From Candidatus Mediterraneibacter gallistercoris (GTDB taxonomy: Bacteria > Bacillota_A > Clostridia > Lachnospirales > Lachnospiraceae), in NCBI GenBank assembly GCA_019119745.1, contig DWWI01000096.1, positions 1-15,626 on the forward strand: a stretch of 15,626 nt of DNA, written 5' to 3'. Below are positions 1-6,416 of this stretch, piece by piece. The stretch's first letter is position 1, and each line of letters starts with the position of its first letter. The notes under the pieces were generated by a model, which saw only the letters and a program-made list of their open reading frames with translations, did not search any database and was not told the origin of the DNA. A program made the position numbers and the translations under genes.

Positions 1-2
1 TC

Positions 3-30
3 TTGAGAATATAAAGTATATTGTTACTAT
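3..30 (+). promoter_or_regulatory. candidate promoter of the sugar transporter operon
   Basis: TTGAGA at 3-8 and TACTAT at 25-30 are separated by 16 bases, and the -10 is preceded by TG at 22-23, which makes an extended -10. Transcription would begin near 37, leaving a leader of roughly 45 bases before the start codon at 81. The window starts right at the -35, so upstream regulator sites cannot be seen. Both boxes are imperfect, so this is a reasonable but unproven call. Confidence 0.4.
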
Positions 31-80
31 CAACAAAAAAGGCGTGAGAGGATGCGCCGAAAAAAGGAGGAAACGTATAT

Positions 81-1361
81 ATGAAGAAAAAAATTGTTTT
101 ATTGACACTGGCAGCAGTGCTTGCACTTTCAGCTACTGCCTGCTCCTCAGGCGGAGGCGGCGGAGAGTCTTCAGGAGGAGGCGATGCGACTACAAGTGAT
201 GTAGCCAACAAGGACAAGCCGCTGGTATGGTACAACCGTCAGCCGTCCAACAGTTCCACAGGAGAACTGGACATGACAGCCCTGAACTTTAACGATGATA
301 CATATTACGTAGGATTCGACGCAAATCAGGGAGCTGAGCTGCAGGGAACAATGGTTAAAGATTACATCGAAGCACACATTGATGAAATTGACCGCAACGG
401 CGACGGCGTTATCGGATATGTTCTGGCAATCGGCGATATCGGACACAATGATTCTATCGCACGTACAAGAGGTGTCCGTTCAGCACTTGGAACAGGCGTT
501 GAGACAGACGGCGCAATCAACAGTGAGCCGATCGGAACGAACACAGACGGATCAGCTTCCGCTGTACAGGACGGATCACTTGAGATCAACGGAAAGACAT
601 ATGCAGTCCGCGAACTTGCTTCACAGGAGATGAAGAATTCCGCAGGAGCTACATGGGATGCTGCTACAGCAGGTAATGCGATCGGAACATGGGCATCATC
701 CTTCGGCGATCAGATCGATATTGTTGTTTCCAATAACGATGGTATGGGAATGTCAATGTTTAATGCATGGTCAAAGGATAACGGAGTTCCGACATTCGGA
801 TACGATGCGAACAGCGACGCTGTTGCTGCTATCGCAGAGGGATACGGCGGAACGATCAGCCAGCATGCAGACGTACAGGCTTATCTGACACTCCGTGTTC
901 TCCGTAACGCACTTGACGGTGTAGATATCGATACAGGTATCGGTACGGCGGACGATGTAGGAAACGTACTGTCAGATGACGTTTATGTATACAATGCAGA
1001 CGAGCGTTCTTACTACGCGTTAAATGTGGCTGTTACAGCTGAAAACTATCAGGATTTCACAGATTCCACAGTAGTTTGGGAGCCTGTATCCAACCAGCTG
1101 GATGAGAGCGCACATCCGACGAAGTCAGTATGGCTTGATATTTACAATGCTTCCGATAACTTCCTCGGTTCAACATATCAGCCGCTGCTTCAGAAATATG
1201 ACGACCTGCTGAACCTTGACGTTGAGTACATTGGCGGTGACGGACAGACAGAGTCCAATATCACAAACCGTCTCGGAAACCCGAGCCAGTATGATGCATT
1301 TGCAATTAACATGGTTAAGACAGATAACGCGGCTTCCTACACATCTATACTTAGTCAATAA
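81..1361 (+). CDS. galactose/glucose-type ABC transporter substrate-binding lipoprotein, circularly permuted MglB fold
   Basis: This is a 426-residue extracytoplasmic binding lipoprotein with a strong AGGAGG site just upstream of the ATG. A signal peptide ends in a lipobox (SATAC, Cys21), followed by a Gly/Ser-rich tether. The MglB homology starts in the middle of the family's fold: residues 47-56 match the strand carrying the sugar-contacting Asn (N52). Next come the EF-hand-like calcium loop (from D104), the HxDxxxR contacts (H122, D124, R128), W192, the NND at 218-220 and D242. The sequence matching the normal MglB C-terminus ends near residue 326. A linker (about 328-347) then leads into residues 348-426, which match the normal MglB N-terminus with Tyr355 and Asp359 in place. 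The usual Asn near residue 261 is Gln. There is an extra segment of about 30 residues around 140-180. It heads the operon with the ATPase and permease and should deliver hexose to them. Binding-protein identity is sure; the permutation is inferred from motif order. Confidence 0.88.
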   Translation: MKKKIVLLTLAAVLALSATACSSGGGGGESSGGGDATTSDVANKDKPLVWYNRQPSNSSTGELDMTALNFNDDTYYVGFDANQGAELQGTMVKDYIEAHIDEIDRNGDGVIGYVLAIGDIGHNDSIARTRGVRSALGTGVETDGAINSEPIGTNTDGSASAVQDGSLEINGKTYAVRELASQEMKNSAGATWDAATAGNAIGTWASSFGDQIDIVVSNNDGMGMSMFNAWSKDNGVPTFGYDANSDAVAAIAEGYGGTISQHADVQAYLTLRVLRNALDGVDIDTGIGTADDVGNVLSDDVYVYNADERSYYALNVAVTAENYQDFTDSTVVWEPVSNQLDESAHPTKSVWLDIYNASDNFLGSTYQPLLQKYDDLLNLDVEYIGGDGQTESNITNRLGNPSQYDAFAINMVKTDNAASYTSILSQ

Positions 1362-1385
1362 TATACATTGCAATAAGGATGAAAG

Positions 1386-1417
1386 GTTATTAGGGAGAAG
1401 AAATTCTCCCTAATAAC
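1386..1417 (+). terminator. perfect 14-bp hairpin with GAAA loop between binding-protein and ATPase genes
   Basis: Bases 1386-1399 pair without a mismatch to 1404-1417, leaving a GAAA tetraloop at 1400-1403. No run of T follows (the next bases are ATGCTTGGGG), so it is not a classical intrinsic terminator. In transporter operons such hairpins often protect the 3' end of the binding-protein message, so that it is made in excess over the membrane parts. A partial terminator or attenuation role is also possible. Confidence 0.6.
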
Positions 1418-1442
1418 ATGCTTGGGGAAAATGTTCTGTGGT

Positions 1443-1471
1443 TTGACCGCAGGCAGGGGAAAAGATATTAA
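1443..1471 (+). promoter_or_regulatory. candidate internal promoter before the ATPase gene
   Basis: TTGACC at 1443-1448 and TATTAA at 1466-1471 are separated by 17 bases, downstream of the intergenic hairpin and about 30 bases before the ATPase start codon. It could give low constitutive synthesis of the ATPase and permease independent of the binding-protein promoter. The -35 matches 5 of 6 consensus bases; the -10 is weaker at 4 of 6. Confidence 0.35.
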
Positions 1472-1501
1472 ATACGAATAAAATGTACAGGAGTAATGAG
1501 A

Positions 1502-3010
1502 ATGGCAGATAAGAAAGATGATATCGTCTTATCAATACGCGGTATGAGTAAGTCCTTCGGCCGGAACAGAGTCCTCGACCACATCAATCTTGATGTGAAA
1601 CGGGGAACCGTCATGGGCCTCATGGGTGAGAACGGAGCCGGTAAGTCAACGATGATGAAATGTCTTTTCGGCACGTATCAGAAAGATGAGGGAACGATTA
1701 TCCTTGACGGGAAAGAAGTTAGTTTCTCGGGACCGAAAGATGCGCTGGAGAACGGGATAGCAATGGTGCATCAGGAACTGAATCAGTGTCTGGAAAGAAA
1801 TGTAATGGACAACCTGTTCCTTGGCCGTTACCCGGTCAATTCATTAGGTGTTATTGATGAGGGAAGAATGAAAAAAGAAGCTTCGGAGCTGTTCCGAAAG
1901 CTGGGCATGACTGTGAACCTTACGCAGCCGATGCGCAAAATGTCTGTTTCACAGAGGCAGATGTGTGAGATTGCAAAGGCAATTTCCTACAATTCAAAAG
2001 TAATCGTCCTCGACGAGCCGACCTCCTCCCTGACAGTCCAGGAAGTTGAGAAGCTCTTTGAGATGATGAGGATGCTGAAAGAGCAGGGAATCGCGCTGAT
2101 CTATATTTCTCATAAGATGGACGAGATCTTTGAGATATGCGACGAAATATCAGTGCTTCGAGACGGTAACCTGGTCATGACAAAACAGGCCGCTGACACG
2201 AATATGAACGAGCTGATCGCGGCAATGGTCGGCCGCTCTCTTGAGAACCGGTTCCCGCCTGTAGACAACACACCGGGAGATGTAGTTCTCTCTGTTCAGC
2301 ATCTGTCTACGAAATATGAACCTCACCTTCAGGATATTACATTCGATGTAAGAGAAGGCGAGATCTTCGGACTGTACGGACTGGTCGGTGCAGGGCGTAC
2401 AGAACTTCTGGAGACAATCTTCGGCGTCCGTACAAGGGCGGCGGGGCGTGTTTACTTCAGAAATAAGCTGATGAACTTTAATAATGCAAAAGAGGCCATG
2501 GAACATGGATTTGCCATGATTACTGAGGAGAGAAAGGCAAACGGACTCTTCCTGAAGACAGACCTTACTTTTAACACTACGATCGCAAACTTGTCTCAGT
2601 ATAAGACCGGCGCAGCGCTTTCGGATACAAAGATGGTAAATGCGACTGCAAAAGAGATCAAGGTTATGCACACGAAATGTATGGGACCGGATGATATGAT
2701 CACCAGTCTTTCAGGAGGAAACCAGCAGAAAGTTATTTTCGGAAGATGGCTGGAGCGTGAGCCGCAGGTATTCATGATGGATGAGCCGACACGTGGTATC
2801 GATGTAGGCGCGAAATACGAGATCTATGAGCTGATCATCCAGATGGCAAAGCAGGGAAAGACGATTATCGTTGTTTCTTCCGAGATGCCGGAAATCCTAG
2901 GAATCACCAACCGGATCGGCGTTATGTCAAACGGGCATCTCTCAGGAATTGTAAATACCAAAGAGACGAATCAGGAAGAGCTCTTGAGGCTCAGTGCAAA
3001 ATACCTATAA
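1502..3010 (+). CDS. mglA: galactose/methyl galactoside ABC transporter ATP-binding protein
   Basis: This is a cytoplasmic sugar-importer ATPase of about 502 residues with two fused ABC domains, as in MglA, RbsA and XylG. Domain 1 has a Walker A GENGAGKST near residue 42, the diverged signature VSQRQ typical of this subfamily, and Walker B with LDEPTSSL. Domain 2 has a degenerate Walker A-like GLVGAGRTE, a canonical LSGGNQQK signature and MDEPTRGID. Length is normal for the family. An ATG two codons upstream (1496) is in frame, but the CAGGAG at 1488-1493 sits too close to it; the ATG at 1502 has an 8-base spacer and is preferred. The gene lies between the binding protein and the permease. 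The galactose/glucose specificity is taken from those neighbours, since the ATPases of this group look alike. Confidence 0.93.
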   Translation: MADKKDDIVLSIRGMSKSFGRNRVLDHINLDVKRGTVMGLMGENGAGKSTMMKCLFGTYQKDEGTIILDGKEVSFSGPKDALENGIAMVHQELNQCLERNVMDNLFLGRYPVNSLGVIDEGRMKKEASELFRKLGMTVNLTQPMRKMSVSQRQMCEIAKAISYNSKVIVLDEPTSSLTVQEVEKLFEMMRMLKEQGIALIYISHKMDEIFEICDEISVLRDGNLVMTKQAADTNMNELIAAMVGRSLENRFPPVDNTPGDVVLSVQHLSTKYEPHLQDITFDVREGEIFGLYGLVGAGRTELLETIFGVRTRAAGRVYFRNKLMNFNNAKEAMEHGFAMITEERKANGLFLKTDLTFNTTIANLSQYKTGAALSDTKMVNATAKEIKVMHTKCMGPDDMITSLSGGNQQKVIFGRWLEREPQVFMMDEPTRGIDVGAKYEIYELIIQMAKQGKTIIVVSSEMPEILGITNRIGVMSNGHLSGIVNTKETNQEELLRLSAKYL

Positions 3011-3022
3011 TAAGGGAGAATG

Positions 3023-4678
3023 ATGAATATGGCAAACAGTAAAATTCTTACGGCTGAACAGGAGTTGAAGCTGCGTCAGCCGATCGACGATTATGTCGGA
3101 AAAATTCAGGCAAAGATTGACAGCCTCAGAGTAGACGGTACGGATAAGGTTGTCGCTATTCAGAATAAAATAGACGGTGTTAAAAGAGACCGTACGCTTC
3201 CAAAAGACGAAAAAGAGGCAAGGATCAGCAAGCTCAGGAGAGAACTGGATACTGCAAAAGCCGTGGAGGCACAGAACAAAGATCAGATTTCCAAGCTGAT
3301 CGCTGACGCCGAGGAATATCTGAAAGTGCATTTTGATAAAGAATATTATAAACCGGTCAAGGAAAGCTGTGTTCAGGAGAAAGCGGCTGCAAAAGAAAAA
3401 TATGCGAAAAAGCTCGCTGAGCTGGAGAAAGAGCATCAGGCGGCTGTTTCCAAGCTCTCCGATCATCAGGAGATAAAGGATGAGAAGTATGTTTACAAGA
3501 ACCGCCGGTTTGATGCAAAGCTGGATCTGGACAAGGATTACCAGGAGATAAAGGACAGACGGCACAATGCGTTTGCCCATAAATATCACCTGATCGATCT
3601 GCTCCGCATGTCAAAGTTTACTTTCGCGGAGTCGAGGGCACAGAGCTGGGAGAACTACAAGTATACGTTCAATCGGAGATCATTCCTCCTGAAGAACGGT
3701 CTTTACATTGCGATCCTCCTTATATTTATTGCTCTCTGTATCATTACGCCTATGGTAAAGGGCTCACCGCTGCTTACATATAACAACATCCTGAACATCC
3801 TTCAGCAGGCTTCGCCGAGAATGTTCCTGGCACTTGGTGTTGCGGGCCTGATCCTTCTTGCAGGTACCGACCTTTCTATCGGCCGTATGGTTGGTATGGG
3901 TATGACGACGGCAACGATCATCATGCATCAGGGAATCAACACAGGCGGTGTTTTCGGACATATCTTCGATTTTACAGGAATGCCGATTGTAGGAAGAATG
4001 ATCCTTGCACTTGTAATGTGTATTATCCTTTGTACGATCTTTACAACGATCGCAGGTTTCTTCACCGCCAAGTTCAAGATGCATCCGTTCATCTCCACAA
4101 TGGCGAACATGCTGATCATTTTCGGTCTGGTAACATACGCGACAAAGGGCGTATCTTTCGGTGCGATTGAGCCGTCAGTTCCGAATATGGTCATCCCGAA
4201 GATCGGCGGTTTCCCGACGATCATCATCTGGGCCATTGCGGCAGTAGCGATCGTATGGTTCATCTGGAACAAAACGAAATTCGGTAAAAACCTGTATGCT
4301 GTCGGCGGTAACCCGGAAGCAGCTTCCGTTTCAGGTATTTCCGTATTCGCAGTAACAGTAGGAGCGTTCGTCCTGGCAGGTATCCTTTATGGATTCGGTT
4401 CCTGGCTGGAATGTGCGAGAATGGTCGGATCCGGTTCGGCGGCTTATGGGCAGGGCTGGGAGACAGACGCGATCGCAGCCTGCGTTGTGGGTGGCGTATC
4501 CTTTACAGGTGGTATCGGTAAGATCTCAGGCGTAGTAGTCGGTGTGCTTATCTTCACCGCTCTTACCTACTCTCTTACGATCCTTGGTATCGATACAAAC
4601 CTTCAGTTTGTATTCTCCGGTATCATCATCCTCGTAGCAGTAACACTTGACTGTCTGAAATACGTTCAGAAGAAATAA
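3023..4678 (+). CDS. mglC: MglC-type sugar ABC permease with long N-terminal cytoplasmic extension
   Basis: This protein of about 551 residues is the membrane channel subunit of the importer. From about residue 225 on it is an ordinary BPD_transp_2 family permease, with a first membrane helix around 227-244 and several more hydrophobic helices. The stretch LLAGTDLSIGRMVG and the glycine-rich GSAAYGQGWETDAIAACVVGGVSFTGG-type region (both typical of MglC/RbsC) are present. What is unusual is the preceding 220 residues: highly charged, rich in Lys/Glu/Asp/Ala with heptad-like stretches, no signal peptide and no membrane helix, so probably a helical coiled-coil domain in the cytoplasm. E. coli MglC is about 336 residues and lacks it. 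ATGs at 3020, 3023 and 3029 are all in frame; the GGGAG at 3014-3018 suits 3023 or 3029. The gene starts 12 bases after the ATPase stop, so the two are cotranscribed. Confidence 0.92.
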   Translation: MNMANSKILTAEQELKLRQPIDDYVGKIQAKIDSLRVDGTDKVVAIQNKIDGVKRDRTLPKDEKEARISKLRRELDTAKAVEAQNKDQISKLIADAEEYLKVHFDKEYYKPVKESCVQEKAAAKEKYAKKLAELEKEHQAAVSKLSDHQEIKDEKYVYKNRRFDAKLDLDKDYQEIKDRRHNAFAHKYHLIDLLRMSKFTFAESRAQSWENYKYTFNRRSFLLKNGLYIAILLIFIALCIITPMVKGSPLLTYNNILNILQQASPRMFLALGVAGLILLAGTDLSIGRMVGMGMTTATIIMHQGINTGGVFGHIFDFTGMPIVGRMILALVMCIILCTIFTTIAGFFTAKFKMHPFISTMANMLIIFGLVTYATKGVSFGAIEPSVPNMVIPKIGGFPTIIIWAIAAVAIVWFIWNKTKFGKNLYAVGGNPEAASVSGISVFAVTVGAFVLAGILYGFGSWLECARMVGSGSAAYGQGWETDAIAACVVGGVSFTGGIGKISGVVVGVLIFTALTYSLTILGIDTNLQFVFSGIIILVAVTLDCLKYVQKK

Positions 4679-4691
4679 TGGATTTTATCCG

Positions 4692-4718
4692 GGCTGCCGC
4701 AGACGCGGCAGCCTTTTT
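4692..4718 (+). terminator. intrinsic terminator of the transporter operon
   Basis: A 9-bp perfect GC-rich stem (4692-4700 with 4705-4713, loop AGAC) is followed directly by five T at 4714-4718. It lies 13 bases after the permease stop codon and separates the transporter operon from the sensor operon. Confidence 0.92.
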
Positions 4719-4726
4719 GTTTCAGA

Positions 4727-4740
4727 AAGCGCCGGCGTTT
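4727..4740. promoter_or_regulatory. palindrome overlapping the sensor operon -35 (possible operator)
   Basis: The bases 4727-4740 form a near-perfect palindrome centred on CGCCGGCG (4730-4737), flanked by AA and TT arms with one G/T mismatch pair. It reaches into the -35 box at 4738-4743, a position where a bound protein would block transcription. It partly resembles a catabolite-response element but does not fit that consensus well. The regulator, if any, is unknown. Confidence 0.25.
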
Positions 4741-4766
4741 ACTTTTATTTATGCGTTTGTTATAAT
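4738..4766 (+). promoter_or_regulatory. promoter of the sensor operon
   Basis: TTTACT at 4738-4743 and a perfect TATAAT at 4761-4766 are separated by 17 bases, with TG at 4758-4759 giving an extended -10. Transcription would start near 4773, about 33 bases before the preferred start codon of the response regulator. It is the best housekeeping promoter in the window. Confidence 0.7.
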
Positions 4767-4805
4767 AATCCGAAGTAAACAGATATGCACATGGAGACAA
4801 AAAAT

Positions 4806-6416
4806 ATGGATACTTATACAGTGCTTTTAGTAGATGATGAGGAAGAAGTGATCCGGGTCATCATGAAGAAGATCAATTGGGAGGGACTCGGATTTTCAGT
4901 GATCGGATATGCCAACAACGGAGTGAAGGCTCTGGAGATGGTGGAAGAATTTCAGCCGGATGTTGTCATGACAGACATTAAGATGCCCTATATGGACGGA
5001 CTGGAGCTTGCCAACCGAATCAAGGAAGGGTTCCCGGCGACAAAGATCCTGCTTTTTACGGGATTTGACGAGTTCGAATACGCGAAGGAAGCAGTTCATC
5101 TTGAAGTGGAAGAGTATATTTTAAAGCCTGTGAACTCTGTGGAGCTGACAAATGTCTTTACGCAGCTCAAAACCAAGCTGGATCAGGAGATCAGTGAAAA
5201 GAGGAGCGTTGAAGTGATGCAGCAATATTATATGGACTCGCTGCCGCTTCTGCAGGCGAACTTTTATTCTACTCTTATCGAGGGCAGGATCCGGGAGGAT
5301 GAGCTTGAAAAATATCTGACAGATTATCAGATCACTTTCACAGGACCTTACTACTGCTGTCTGGTTATTCATACGTCCGCCACCCAGGTTCCGAAGGATA
5401 TGAATCCGCTGCTTCTGGCAACATCTGTCCAGAAGCAGGCAGAAGAACGGCTGCAGGAAAAGTGGAGGGCGAAAAGTTTCACCTACCTTGGAAATGGTGT
5501 CATGCTCGCGCAGCTCAAAGGGGAGAATGAGGTGCCTGAGCTGACGGATGAATGCGACAGATTCTGCAGATATGCCCGCAGGATCATCGGGGCCGTGGTC
5601 ACAGTCGGGATCGGGCAGGTATGTGATAATATACTGGAGCTGGCCCAGTCCTACAGCAGTGCGCGGGAAGCTGTCTCCTACAGGGGCATCTATGGCACGT
5701 CCAGGGCGATCAATATCAAGGAGATCGCGCCCAGGGAGATGGGAGAGACCGGTTTCGTGAATGACGGGGATATGTCCGGTCTGTTCAAGAAGATCCGCAT
5801 GGGTTCACGAAAAGAGATTGTTGAAGCGGTCAATGAGTACATGGAGAGGATGGCGCTTTCCGCCAAAACACTGCCTCAGCATCATATTGCCGTCATGGAA
5901 CTGATCACCGCCCTGTACAGATTCGCGGTGAATAACGATATCTCGGCAAAAGAGTTCACGGGAGATATGCAGGATCTGTACAGCAGTCTTCCGAATATGG
6001 ATCCGGATACCCTGAAAAAATGGCTCACAGATCTCAGCCTTTCCTTCCATGACAAACTGACCAGCGCCCGGAGCAGATCGACAAAATCTTTTGTGCTCAG
6101 GGCAGAGGAATATGTGCGCGGCAACTATGCGGATGAGGAGCTGTCTCTGGATGATATCTGCGAGACTCTTGGAGTATCCAACTCCTATTTTTCTACTATT
6201 TTTAAACGGGAGACAGGAAAGTCATTTATCGGTTATCTTACGGATTACCGCATGGACTGCGCTTCCCGTCTTCTGTTGGAAACAAATGAAAAAAGTTACA
6301 TTATAGCTAAGAAGGTCGGCTATACCGACCCGAACTATTTCAGTTATGTTTTTAAAAGGCGGTTCGGTGTATCGCCTTCGAAATACAGGGCGGAGCATGC
6401 AGAAAGTGAAGAATAA
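4806..6416 (+). CDS. response regulator, receiver domain plus AraC-type DNA-binding domain (YesN family)
   Basis: This is a transcription factor of about 536 residues, the partner of the kinase encoded next. The N-terminal receiver domain has the acidic pair in LLVDDEEE, the phosphoacceptor Asp57 in TDIKMPYMDG, and the conserved Lys in ILKPVN. A long middle region resembles the linker of YesN-type regulators. The last 100 residues are an AraC double helix-turn-helix, with SLDDICETLGVSNSYFS as the first recognition unit and the conserved GYTDPNYFSYVFKRRFGVSPS-like second unit. In-frame ATGs at 4785 and 4791 lie upstream, but GGAG at 4793-4796 has a 9-base spacer to 4806, and MDTYTVLLVDDEEE is the usual family N-terminus. 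The likely target is the Mgl transporter promoter upstream; that is inferred from context only. Confidence 0.93.
   Translation: MDTYTVLLVDDEEEVIRVIMKKINWEGLGFSVIGYANNGVKALEMVEEFQPDVVMTDIKMPYMDGLELANRIKEGFPATKILLFTGFDEFEYAKEAVHLEVEEYILKPVNSVELTNVFTQLKTKLDQEISEKRSVEVMQQYYMDSLPLLQANFYSTLIEGRIREDELEKYLTDYQITFTGPYYCCLVIHTSATQVPKDMNPLLLATSVQKQAEERLQEKWRAKSFTYLGNGVMLAQLKGENEVPELTDECDRFCRYARRIIGAVVTVGIGQVCDNILELAQSYSSAREAVSYRGIYGTSRAINIKEIAPREMGETGFVNDGDMSGLFKKIRMGSRKEIVEAVNEYMERMALSAKTLPQHHIAVMELITALYRFAVNNDISAKEFTGDMQDLYSSLPNMDPDTLKKWLTDLSLSFHDKLTSARSRSTKSFVLRAEEYVRGNYADEELSLDDICETLGVSNSYFSTIFKRETGKSFIGYLTDYRMDCASRLLLETNEKSYIIAKKVGYTDPNYFSYVFKRRFGVSPSKYRAEHAESEE

Noticed and set aside
41..58. Small hairpin GGCG/CGCC in the leader of the first gene
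   Set aside because: Only four clear pairs with a 10-base loop; too weak to call a regulatory structure or riboswitch.
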